In this document: positions 18,525 to 26,630 of the stretch, one piece after another | Position numbering within the stretch: the stretch's first letter is position 1 | Layout: each line of letters opens with the position of its first letter | From: Verrucomicrobiia bacterium | GTDB lineage: Bacteria; Verrucomicrobiota; Verrucomicrobiia; Limisphaerales; DASXHY01 | Length of the DNA stretch: 64,000 nt | Direction: 5' to 3' | Assembly: GCA_035629175.1 (NCBI GenBank) | Contig: DASPIL010000103.1 | Location: 1-64,000, forward strand | Notes under the pieces: generated by a model | The model's database searches: none | Seen by the model: only the letters and a program-made list of their open reading frames with translations | What the model was told of the DNA's origin: nothing | Program-made: the position numbers and the translations under genes

Positions 18525-20000
18525 ATGAAGCTCCCAGCCGCGATCACTCTCATGCTGCGGGTCTTTGGCCTTGCTATTGCAGTCACCGTTTCCGGGGTTC
18601 CGACACCCACCCAGGGCGCGCCCAAGCCAATCATGGTTCACTACATGCCGTGGTATGTGGCGAAACCTTACAGCCAGGTGTGGGGATGGCATTGGACCAT
18701 GAATCACTTCAATCCCGAGCAGGTCGATGCCGCCGGGCAACGATCCGTCGCTTCGCACTATTACCCGAGCATCGGCCCCTACGATTCGGCTGATCCCGTC
18801 GTGCTTGAGTACCATGTGCTGCTGATGAAGCTGGGCGGCATCGACGGCGTGATTGTCGACTGGTATGGAATCGACAACTTCGCTGACTACCCATTGATTA
18901 ATCAGCGGACACGGGCGCTGTTCCATTGGGTCCGCAAGGCCGGCCTCAAGTTTTCGTTGTGTTATGAAGATCGCACCATCCAGGCGGAGGTGTCGGGAGG
19001 CTACATCACTTCGGCCAATGCGATTGCTCACGCGCAGGGTGCCATGCGTTATGCTCAGACGAATTTCTTCACGGATTCCAGCTACCTTCAATGGAGCAAC
19101 AAACCGGTCCTGCTGAACTTTGGGCCTCAATACTTCAAGCAGAACTCCCAATGGCAGGCGATCTTCTCGGTGCTGCCGGAGGTTCCAGCATTTTTCGCTG
19201 AGGACAACAAACTTCCGATTTGCTCGGGTGCGTTCAACTGGCCGCCAATGTGGTTAAGCCAGACCAACAAAGGTGTGTTGACCGTTTCGGCGCTCAACAG
19301 CTATTCCACGAGTTTCGAAACCAAGGGTGGTTCCTGGCCTGCCTATATCAGCAGCGTGTTCCCGCGTTTTCACGACATTTACGAGCAGGCCAATGTCGGA
19401 TCCTCCTACGGATTTCTTGATGATGACGGTGGCGCGCAGTTTCAAAGCCTCCTGCGCCGTGCACTGACGAACGATTCAATCATGGTGCAGTTGGTGACAT
19501 GGAACGACTACGGCGAAGGCACGGTCATTGAACCGACCGTTCAGTATGGTTTCCGCGATCTCGCAGTCGTCCAGAATTTCAGGAGGCTGCATGTTGATCC
19601 TCAGTTCGCATTTCATACGAACGATCTCACGCTCGCGAGGCGGGTTTATGACTCGCGACGGCGACACGCTGGAAACCTTGAGATTGCGGCGGAGTTGGAT
19701 CGGGTGTTCACGAATATCGTGTCGGGCCAGGTGTCGATCGCTGATCTCCAATTGAAAGGAATCGAGAGCAGCCGCCCCGTCATTTACGAGACCTCGATCA
19801 CGAACGGATTGTTGAAGTTTGCCGTCGGGGGATTCGTGTTTCCAGGCGGAACAGAAATTCAGCGCACCTCGAACATCGCGTCGATTGATTGGGAGACCGT
19901 TGCGTCTTATCCGGCCACCACCAACCGGATCCTGTTCACAATCCCCATTCCGCACAATGGTGAAGGGCAGTTTTTCAAGGCGCGCAGTTCGAGTCCCTGA
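18525..20000 (+). CDS. Secreted GH71/GH99-like glycoside hydrolase, paralogue 1
   Basis: The 491-residue protein has a signal peptide (LMLRVFGLAIAVTVSGV) and a GH71/99-like barrel from about residue 33: PIMVHYMPWYVAKP, GPYDSADPVVLEYHVLLMKL, GGIDGVIVDWYG, FNWPPMWLS and VTWNDYGEGTVIEPT. Such proteins act on mannan or alpha-glucan type linkages in characterised members, but the substrate here is unknown. A C-terminal extension of about 75 residues beyond the second paralogue looks beta-rich. Its close paralogue lies at 28104-29375. The 19-bp repeat lies upstream. Confidence 0.8.
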   Translation: MKLPAAITLMLRVFGLAIAVTVSGVPTPTQGAPKPIMVHYMPWYVAKPYSQVWGWHWTMNHFNPEQVDAAGQRSVASHYYPSIGPYDSADPVVLEYHVLLMKLGGIDGVIVDWYGIDNFADYPLINQRTRALFHWVRKAGLKFSLCYEDRTIQAEVSGGYITSANAIAHAQGAMRYAQTNFFTDSSYLQWSNKPVLLNFGPQYFKQNSQWQAIFSVLPEVPAFFAEDNKLPICSGAFNWPPMWLSQTNKGVLTVSALNSYSTSFETKGGSWPAYISSVFPRFHDIYEQANVGSSYGFLDDDGGAQFQSLLRRALTNDSIMVQLVTWNDYGEGTVIEPTVQYGFRDLAVVQNFRRLHVDPQFAFHTNDLTLARRVYDSRRRHAGNLEIAAELDRVFTNIVSGQVSIADLQLKGIESSRPVIYETSITNGLLKFAVGGFVFPGGTEIQRTSNIASIDWETVASYPATTNRILFTIPIPHNGEGQFFKARSSSP

Positions 20001-20086
20001 GTGGTGCTGTGAGGATCGAAGAGGGCTCGCGCGATGCAGAGTCCGCTTGTATGAAATCGAAGTGAAGTCCTAAACTGCGCAGTCAC

Positions 20087-22873
20087 ATGTGCTCTCAGGC
20101 AGTCGTCTCCCGCTCGTCTGGTGTTTCGCCGTTGCTGCGAGGCTGCCTCGTTTGGGTGGCTCGATTTCTGGTCCTCTTCTGCTGTGTTCCATGTGTGGTT
20201 CAAGGCGTTGTTCTTTGGAGTGACGCGGGTGGAACCTTGGTTCACGACGCAGGCCGCGGGCGCGATATTCTTGAAAACGCCGTGAAGCGCGACGATCTCT
20301 CGAACGACACGCTCTACTTTAAGTTTCATGTCGATCCGCTCTCGGACTCCACGACAGAGGAGTATTTCGCGGCGTTCGCGCTTTTTGACGGCGACGCCGA
20401 GCGGGTCGGCATCGGCAATGCCCTGAAAGCCTGGGCCTACAGCGCCTACCTCAATGAAGGCGAGGCTGGCCCGGGCTCCGTGGGCGGGTACATCGACCTG
20501 CACTCCGCGCGCGCGGAACCTGCTCCCGGCGGGGTTCCGTCGCGATACGAACTACCGCGGCGCGGCAGCCAAAAAACCATCGTGTTCAAGGTGCAATTTG
20601 TCGCGGGAGGCGATGACTTGATTACGGTGTGGCTGGACCCGGACCTGGGGCCAGGAGCCAATGAGATTTACCAGCAGGAAGCGCTCATCACCCGTTTCAG
20701 TGGAAATGCCGCCTTTGATGAGATCCGGCTGCGGCACGGTGGCGGCGGAACAGGCTGGCGTTTCAGCGAGATGGCGATCGCGACAAAGTTCAGCGATTTC
20801 GTCGATGCCAGCAGCGCCAAGCCGGACGGCGGAAATGGAACGGGCCTGGACGCAACGCCGGTTCATTTTCGGTCGTGGCAGCGTGAACACGGGATTCCTC
20901 ATGGCTCAATTCGCGCGTTGGCCCAGACCCGCGATGGCTACATCTGGATTGGCAGCGATGAAGGTCTCGTGCGTTTCGATGGGGTCCGCTTTTCTCCCGT
21001 TCATCCCCGTGACAGCGGATCCGCAATCGCCGTGGCAGCGCTCTTCGGCGATAGCAAGGGCGCGCTTTGGGTGGGCTCCTCGGTTGCGGGCGCGATGAGG
21101 TTTGAGCAGGGTCAATGGATCACACTGTCCGCACGCGAGGGATTGCCGTCGGATTCAATCACATCGTTCGTTGAGAGCAACGACTCAATCGTGATCGGCA
21201 CTGAAACCGGATTGGCAGTGTGGGACGGCGAGCGGGTTGCGATCCCGGCGGAGTTCAATCGATTCAAGGGATCTCACGTAACGGCGCTGTTCAAGGACCG
21301 ATCGGGCACGCTCTGGGTGGGCATCCGGGGAACAGGAGTTTTCAAGGTGTTCGAAAGCAGGGTTGATCAGGTCGCTGGAGATTCTGTTGCGCCGCTGCTT
21401 CGGCAACCGAACTGCCTTCTCCACGATCAAAGCGGGCGCCTTTGGGTCGGGGCTGGAGAGGATTCCGTGCTTTGCCTGGAAAGCGGCCAGTGGCGGCGGT
21501 ACAGAATTCCGCGCCATTCTGCAAACACGTCTGTGATGTCGCTCGCCGAGCAGCCCGATGGGACAATCTGGGCCGGGTCAGTGACGGAAGGTTTGTTTCA
21601 GTTCAAGGGAGGGAAGCTGACTTCGATCGGAGCCCGCGGCGGACTTTCGGATAACCTGGTGGGCGCGCTCCTGGTTGATCGCGAAGGAAAGCTCTGGGTG
21701 GGAACGGACGCGGCCCTGAACCGGATTCATCACAAGAACATAAAGGTCTACAGCCAGGACGAGGGGCTTGGTCTCGGCGCTGTGCAAGGTCTTGCCGAAG
21801 TTTCGCCCGGTGTCATATGGGCTGTTCGGGAGTCAGACGGACTCTATCGATGGGAAGGCGGAACCTTCAACCGCCTCAAGGTTGCTGGCCTTCCGGCGAG
21901 GGATTTCCATCTCGGCCCATTGCTCGCCGCGCGGAACGGTGTTTGTTGGCTCGCTTGCCGCGAAGGATTGTTGCAGGTGAAGGATCCCCAGGCCGTGGCC
22001 GATGAAACGCGACTCTGGAAAACTCCCAGACTGGAAATCACTGCCCTTGCGGAAGATCACGAAGGAAACATTTGGGCTGGGATGCGCGAAGGAACAGTGT
22101 GGAGACTGAGTGCGGGAAAGTGGGGCGAGTTGGTCGAGCTAAGCCAGGCCAGTCCCATCACCTCAATCGTGGTGCAGACAAACGGGGAGACATGGATCGG
22201 AACCGATGGCGCAGGATTGGTGAAAGTGCGGTCGGGAATCAAAACGCACTACGGGAGGCGCAACGGGCTTGGCAGCGATTCCATTCGGGTTCTGCTTGCG
22301 GCCAATGGCGCAGTGTGGATTGGAACCACGGGAGGTGGACTCAGTTGCTGGAGGGACGGGAAGATCTTCACGGTGACCGCTGCGCAGGGCCTGCCCGACA
22401 ATACCATCGTGCAAATTGTTGACGATGCGTTTGGGCGGGTTTGGATCGGCAGCATGCACGGAATTGCGTGCATGACGAAGGAGGACGTCGAACAGGCGGC
22501 CGCTGCACCGAATGCGCGAATATACCCGCACGTGTTTGGCCGCTCCGCAGGCTTGATTTCCGAGGAGTGCACGACGGGATTCTCCCCCGCGGGATTGAAG
22601 ACACGATCAGGATCGTTGTGGTTTGCCACCACCAGGGGCGTTGTCGCGATTGATGCGCGGCATCCGCCGATCGAACTTCCTATGCCGCAAGCCGTCCTTG
22701 AAGAGGTGCTCGTGGATGGCGTGCCGGTCAGAGATTTGCTGCCCCCCAAAAGAGCGGGCGGCGGAACAAACGATTCGCAAAATGCTTCCATCCGAATTGA
22801 TCCCGGCCGGCATCGTTTGGAGGGTTCAATACACGGCATTAAGCTTCGACCAGGCGGACCAATTGCGCTTTAG
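20087..22873 (+). CDS. Propeller sensor portion of a frameshifted two-component kinase
   Basis: This 928-residue frame holds the extracellular input half of a sensor kinase. After a hydrophobic N-terminus it has a domain of about 230 residues, then repeated Reg_prop blades (TRDGYIWIGSDEGLVRFDGV, KGALWVGSSVAG, REGKLWVGTDAALNRI, FGRVWIGSMHGIA) from about 265 to 800. A Y_Y_Y domain begins near 860, where the frame breaks: after GRHRLEG the normal continuation is in the next frame. Such sensors usually detect oligosaccharides outside the cell, which fits the flanking glycoside hydrolases. The kinase half follows at 22824. Confidence 0.8.
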   Translation: MCSQAVVSRSSGVSPLLRGCLVWVARFLVLFCCVPCVVQGVVLWSDAGGTLVHDAGRGRDILENAVKRDDLSNDTLYFKFHVDPLSDSTTEEYFAAFALFDGDAERVGIGNALKAWAYSAYLNEGEAGPGSVGGYIDLHSARAEPAPGGVPSRYELPRRGSQKTIVFKVQFVAGGDDLITVWLDPDLGPGANEIYQQEALITRFSGNAAFDEIRLRHGGGGTGWRFSEMAIATKFSDFVDASSAKPDGGNGTGLDATPVHFRSWQREHGIPHGSIRALAQTRDGYIWIGSDEGLVRFDGVRFSPVHPRDSGSAIAVAALFGDSKGALWVGSSVAGAMRFEQGQWITLSAREGLPSDSITSFVESNDSIVIGTETGLAVWDGERVAIPAEFNRFKGSHVTALFKDRSGTLWVGIRGTGVFKVFESRVDQVAGDSVAPLLRQPNCLLHDQSGRLWVGAGEDSVLCLESGQWRRYRIPRHSANTSVMSLAEQPDGTIWAGSVTEGLFQFKGGKLTSIGARGGLSDNLVGALLVDREGKLWVGTDAALNRIHHKNIKVYSQDEGLGLGAVQGLAEVSPGVIWAVRESDGLYRWEGGTFNRLKVAGLPARDFHLGPLLAARNGVCWLACREGLLQVKDPQAVADETRLWKTPRLEITALAEDHEGNIWAGMREGTVWRLSAGKWGELVELSQASPITSIVVQTNGETWIGTDGAGLVKVRSGIKTHYGRRNGLGSDSIRVLLAANGAVWIGTTGGGLSCWRDGKIFTVTAAQGLPDNTIVQIVDDAFGRVWIGSMHGIACMTKEDVEQAAAAPNARIYPHVFGRSAGLISEECTTGFSPAGLKTRSGSLWFATTRGVVAIDARHPPIELPMPQAVLEEVLVDGVPVRDLLPPKRAGGGTNDSQNASIRIDPGRHRLEGSIHGIKLRPGGPIAL

Positions 22874-23828
22874 GTATCGGCTGGAAGGATTGGATTCCGG
22901 CTGGGTGGAGGCGGGGGCAAGAAGGACCGCGTTCTACAATTATGTTCCACCCGGCGAATACCGGTTCCATGTGATTGCCTGCAACAGCAGCGGCGTCTGG
23001 AGCGAATCGGGTGCAACCCTGGACGTCGTGGTCTCCCACTACTTCTGGCAATCGTGGTGGGTGCTTGCGGCGGGAGCGTCGGGGATTCTTATGGTGGTTG
23101 CGGGAGGTGTCCGGATGGTCGAGAAACGAAAGCTGCGCCAGCGGATGAAACGCCTCGAGCAGGAACGGGCGCTCGAGCGGGAGCGAACTCGCATTGCGCA
23201 GGATCTTCACGATGAAATGGGCGCGAAGCTCTGTCGTATCTCGTTTCTCAGCGAACACGCCCGCAGGAACGACAGCGCACCCGACGAGCTGCATCGCCAG
23301 ATCGTTTCGATCTCGGAAGCCTCGCGCGAAGTCTTGCAGTCGCTCGATGAAATCGTTTGGGCGGTGAATCCGAAGAACGACACACTGGAGCACGTTGCGT
23401 CGTATATCGGGCAGTATGCGCAGGAGTATTTTCAGATGACGGGCCTCGAGTGCGAAGCCGACGTCTCGACACAGGTGCCGCCCGAGCCAATGTCGTCCCA
23501 GGCCCGGCATCACTTGTTTCTCGCGGTCCACGAGGCGTTTACGAACGTGCTCAAGCACGCACGGGCGAGCCGTTGCTGCCTCGTCATCAATTGTGACGGC
23601 AACGTTTTTGAAATTATCGTGTCGGACAACGGCGCTGGCATCAGCGAATTCCTCCTTTGTGAAAGCCCAAACGATTCGCCATCTGCGGCGGGCGAGGGTC
23701 TGAGGAACATGCGGCGCAGGATGACGGCCATTGGCGGCACGTGTGAGATAACCTCCACCCCAGGATCGGGGACGAACGTTCGCTTTACGTTCCCTGTTCA
23801 CTCAAGATTCAACGCGATCAGCCCATGA
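22824..23828 (+). CDS. Kinase portion of the same sensor (Y_Y_Y, TM, HisKA_3, HATPase)
   Basis: This frame continues the Y_Y_Y domain (VQYTALSF, RFRYRLEGLDSGWVEAG, PPGEYRFHVIACN), then a membrane span (WWVLAAGASGILMVVAGGV), a coiled segment, the HisKA_3 dimerisation domain with its phosphoacceptor in RIAQDLHDEMGAKL, and an ATPase with VHEAFTNVLKHA, DNGAGI and GEGLRNMRRR. Removing one G from the run at 22822-22824 joins it to the upstream frame. There is no start codon near the junction. ATG at 23091 could give a short protein with the kinase core only. It overlaps the regulator gene by 4 bp. Confidence 0.8.
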   Translation, partial: VQYTALSFDQADQLRFRYRLEGLDSGWVEAGARRTAFYNYVPPGEYRFHVIACNSSGVWSESGATLDVVVSHYFWQSWWVLAAGASGILMVVAGGVRMVEKRKLRQRMKRLEQERALERERTRIAQDLHDEMGAKLCRISFLSEHARRNDSAPDELHRQIVSISEASREVLQSLDEIVWAVNPKNDTLEHVASYIGQYAQEYFQMTGLECEADVSTQVPPEPMSSQARHHLFLAVHEAFTNVLKHARASRCCLVINCDGNVFEIIVSDNGAGISEFLLCESPNDSPSAAGEGLRNMRRRMTAIGGTCEITSTPGSGTNVRFTFPVHSRFNAISP

Positions 23829-24451
23829 TCTCGGTTTCCATCATTGATGACGAGAAGGAGCTGCGCGAGTCGATCACCACGTTTGTGAACGGGTCCGCGG
23901 GTTTCAAATGCGTGAGCGCGTATGGCAGCGCCGAAGCCGGCTTGCAGCAATTGCCGGAGGATAAACCTGATGTTGTACTGATGGACATCAACATGGCCGG
24001 CATGGATGGAATTGAATGCGTTGGAAGGTTGAAGAAAATCATGCCGGCTGTGCAGGTCGTGATGCTCACGGTCTATGAGGATACGGATAAGATTTATCGC
24101 GCACTTGCTGCGGGCGCGACGGGTTATCTCCTGAAACGTTCGAGTCCGGGCGCATTGCTGCAGGCGATCCAGGAAGTCCGAGAGGGGGGATCGCCGATGT
24201 CGAGCTCGATTGCCCGCAAGGTGGTGGCTTCATTTCAAAAGGCTAATACCGCTGCGGATGAGAAGCAGGTTCACCTTTCGCCAAGGGAGGAAGGCGTGTT
24301 GGAACTGCTTGCGAAAGGGCTGACCTACAAGCAAATCGCCGGCCAGTTGAACATCAGCATCGACACCATACGGACGCATCTTCGGCGGGTTTATGAGAAG
24401 CTGCACGTCCAGTCGCGGACGGAGGCCGTGGCGAAATATTTGAGGCGGTGA
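23825..24451 (+). CDS. NarL/FixJ-family response regulator
   Basis: The 208-residue protein has a receiver domain at about 1-120 with the acidic pair in SIIDDEKE, the phosphoacceptor Asp in VVLMDINMAGMDG, and TVYE and GYLLKR. A LuxR-type HTH follows at about 145-205 (LSPREEGVLELLAKGLTYKQ, DTIRTHLRRVYEKL). Its ATG overlaps the kinase stop codon (ATGA), so the pair is translationally coupled. It should be the output of the propeller sensor and may control the surrounding glycan genes. A MITE is inserted 15 bp after its stop, including the duplicated target. Confidence 0.93.
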   Translation: MISVSIIDDEKELRESITTFVNGSAGFKCVSAYGSAEAGLQQLPEDKPDVVLMDINMAGMDGIECVGRLKKIMPAVQVVMLTVYEDTDKIYRALAAGATGYLLKRSSPGALLQAIQEVREGGSPMSSSIARKVVASFQKANTAADEKQVHLSPREEGVLELLAKGLTYKQIAGQLNISIDTIRTHLRRVYEKLHVQSRTEAVAKYLRR

Positions 24452-24466
24452 ACATGCTGGAACAAC

Positions 24467-24698
24467 CGGGCTTATATATTTAGCAAACGCTTGGACCGCG
24501 GATGTCCGAGGGTGCTGCATAGGCTCGGTGGCATGGAAACCTCAAAGAATAAGGCTGAAGCCTGCGTACTGGCGGATTCATTTCACCGGGGTGCTCGTCT
24601 GTATTCACCCACCCGCCTGAAAGGGTTTGGCCAGTTGATCGAAAACAAACGGCTCACCTACCGCCAGGTTTCCTGCGTTTGCTAAATATATAAGCCCG
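24467..24698. mobile_element. 232-bp MITE with 24-bp terminal inverted repeats and 9-bp target duplication
   Basis: The left end (24467-24490) begins CGGGCTTATATATTTAGCAA and the right end (24675-24698) is its perfect 24-bp inverse. Both ends are flanked by the same 9 bp, TGGAACAAC (24458-24466 and 24699-24707). This is the signature of transposition. The interior of about 184 bp holds no transposase; a short frame inside (24491-24685) has no recognisable domain. It would need a transposase in trans, perhaps from an IS making 9-bp duplications. I saw no second copy in the window. Confidence 0.9.
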
Positions 24699-24708
24699 TG
24701 GAACAACT

Positions 24709-24727
24709 GTCGCCACTTCATGCGACT
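24709..24727. repeat. 19-bp palindromic element, copy 2
   Basis: GTCGCCACTTCATGCGACT, identical to copy 1, lies 1 bp beyond the right target duplication of the MITE and 74 bp before the prepilin-like gene. Confidence 0.75.
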
Positions 24728-24800
24728 ACCGGGGGCCGCGGGTGAAATGTAGTGTCGCGCATCGTAACCTGTTGCCTGCGTTTCCTGTGAAGGACGAACG

Positions 24801-25706
24801 ATGAATCTGAAACAAGAACCTTCCCGCCCCAAGCCTTTCGGGTTCACTTTGATTGAACTGCTGGTGGTGATCGCCATCATCGCAATTCTTGCCGCAATGC
24901 TGCTTCCGGCCTTGAGCAAGGCGAAGGACAAGGCGCTTGGGACTGCCTGCCTCAACAACACGCGGCAGATGGTGCTGGGAGTGACCATGTATGCCGGGGA
25001 CAATCGTGATTATTTTCCATCGCCGCCGAATTGGTGGACGCCAGGTCCGTACAAGAACGCACAAGGACTGATGTGCGGCGGTGAATGGCTCCTGCGGGAC
25101 CAGGTGACTCCCAATACTCCAGCGCCGATGGTCGGGCCGTTTGTTCCAAACAACAAAACGTGGATTTGCCCCAAGCGAAAACGAGGCCTGACGTACACAA
25201 CGGCTGCCGGCGATTGGGACCCGAGCATCACCGGTTTTCTGTCATACGGCTTTAATTGCATTGGTGTCTTTGGTGCAGTGCAGGCGGATGGAAACATGAT
25301 CAACGCCAAGCCGTTTCGCGCATCGAGCGCCGCGCGTCCGTCGGAAATGGTGGTGATCTCTGACACGAGCGGTTCAAACAATCCGAACAATACACCCGCT
25401 GCGGCATGGCTGGATTCCTGGTGGGCAGGTTCCTCGGGACCTTCGCTTCCAGTGACGGGCAATGAAAACGCACGCCTTCAGACGGCATATGCCAAGCACA
25501 ATGCAAAGGTCAACGTGGTGTATGTGGATGGCCATTGCGCTCCATCGAAACCAAGCCAGCTCACATGGGGGCAATTCTGGGGCGTCTTCACTCCAGGCGT
25601 GGTTCTCAAGACGTCGCCTTCGGCACAGATTTCAAGTGTCATGTCTGACGCGTTCATCAGTTCGCCGGCTTACGACAGCCAGCAGTGGACATCGGTTCCG
25701 CCCTGA
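24801..25706 (+). CDS. Prepilin-like secreted protein with H-x9-DG motif
   Basis: The 301-residue protein starts with a short basic leader and the type IV prepilin/pseudopilin signal ([18 protein letters not shown], then [11 protein letters not shown]). A prepilin peptidase would cut after the first Gly and methylate Phe. The C-terminal half has [13 protein letters not shown], the H-x9-DG motif of DUF1559-like proteins common in Verrucomicrobiota and Planctomycetes. Two Cys-containing stretches ([16 protein letters not shown]) are seen. Function of this abundant family is unknown; it may be surface-displayed through a type II secretion-like route. A second member lies at 30854-31660. Confidence 0.88.
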   Translation: MNLKQEPSRPKPFGFTLIELLVVIAIIAILAAMLLPALSKAKDKALGTACLNNTRQMVLGVTMYAGDNRDYFPSPPNWWTPGPYKNAQGLMCGGEWLLRDQVTPNTPAPMVGPFVPNNKTWICPKRKRGLTYTTAAGDWDPSITGFLSYGFNCIGVFGAVQADGNMINAKPFRASSAARPSEMVVISDTSGSNNPNNTPAAAWLDSWWAGSSGPSLPVTGNENARLQTAYAKHNAKVNVVYVDGHCAPSKPSQLTWGQFWGVFTPGVVLKTSPSAQISSVMSDAFISSPAYDSQQWTSVPP

Positions 25707-25708
25707 GC

Positions 25709-25727
25709 GTCCCCACTTCATGCGACT
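25709..25727. repeat. 19-bp palindromic element, copy 3 (one mismatch)
   Basis: GTCCCCACTTCATGCGACT differs from copies 1 and 2 at one base. It begins 3 bp after the stop of the prepilin-like gene and 101 bp before the PEP-CTERM gene start. Confidence 0.7.
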
Positions 25728-25827
25728 ATGAGGAATCGCAAAGAAAATTAGAGTCGCACCCGGGCACGAAAGCAGCGGCCCCTAGATTTCAGTGCCAGTC
25801 AGTTCAACCCTAAACGCAACGAAAGTT

Positions 25828-26541
25828 ATGAAACAACAAACCCGATCCTCGGTAACCGCACTCGCAGTGCTTGCTGGCCTCGCGATGGCGTCCAGCGTTC
25901 ACGCGCAAACCGCAGTGCTCAGCGACTTCGACAACTTCAGTTTCACCATCACCTACGCCAACTGGAATGCGGATGGATCGCAGATCATCAACGGCGGATC
26001 GGGCTATACGCCCACGCTGACCTCAGGCCCGACCGCTTTCACGGTGAACGCAAGGGGATTTGGGAGCGGCCACTATTCCATCCCGCTCGCCGGCCAGCAG
26101 TTGCTCGATGTGGCACCCAGCCAGGTGAATCTGAGCCTCACGCTGAACAACATCAACAGCACCGACTCCTGGCTCGGCGTGAAGTTTCTCCTCAGTGACA
26201 ACCAGGGAAACTCGGATGTGTTCTATGGCACCTATACGGGAATGTTCGGCACGGACAATGGCGCTTGGGAAAACGGAAACGTGGGCACCGCCACATGGCA
26301 GGGCAACACCCTGACAATGTCCGTTCCGCTTACCGCTGCGATGCAGGCAGGCGTCAACACTGGTACCAGCCAGATCACGGGGTTCAACCTGTTGATCGAT
26401 CCTGCCGTCGTTCCGGGCGGGGGCGTTTACGATATTACATTTAACAGCCTGACCATATCGGCAATTCCCGAGCCGACGTCGTTTGCGCTGGCCAGTATTG
26501 GTTTCGTCGGGTTCGTCTTCGCCCGTCGCGCGAAGGCCTGA
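25828..26541 (+). CDS. PEP-CTERM sorting-domain protein
   Basis: The 237-residue exported protein has a signal peptide (KQQTRSSVTALAVLAGLAMA, then SSVHAQ) and a typical PEP-CTERM tail (IPEPTSFALASIGFVGFVFA, then RRAKA). The middle is a beta-rich domain full of Asn, Ser, Thr and Gly (VNLSLTLNNINSTDSWLGVK), plausibly carbohydrate-binding or structural. PEP-CTERM tails are recognised and cleaved by exosortase, whose gene is not in this window. I chose ATG at 25828 because the signal peptide starts there. A strong hairpin follows the stop. Confidence 0.85.
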   Translation: MKQQTRSSVTALAVLAGLAMASSVHAQTAVLSDFDNFSFTITYANWNADGSQIINGGSGYTPTLTSGPTAFTVNARGFGSGHYSIPLAGQQLLDVAPSQVNLSLTLNNINSTDSWLGVKFLLSDNQGNSDVFYGTYTGMFGTDNGAWENGNVGTATWQGNTLTMSVPLTAAMQAGVNTGTSQITGFNLLIDPAVVPGGGVYDITFNSLTISAIPEPTSFALASIGFVGFVFARRAKA

Positions 26542-26553
26542 GCCTTTAAGGAT

Positions 26554-26580
26554 GGAAGCCGCCCCGTACGGGCGGCTTCC
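26554..26580 (+). terminator. Strong hairpin after the PEP-CTERM gene
   Basis: GGAAGCCGCCC and GGGCGGCTTCC form an 11-bp perfect stem around CGTAC, 13 bp past the stop. No clear T-run follows, but stem strength makes it a likely terminator. Confidence 0.6.
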
Positions 26581-26630
26581 GCCGATATCGAACTCCAACC
26601 GTTCAGCCGTTGATTCGAACTTCCCGCTTC

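Noticed and set aside
24491-24685. Short frame inside the MITE
   Set aside because: It has no transposase or other domain and ends within the terminal repeat.
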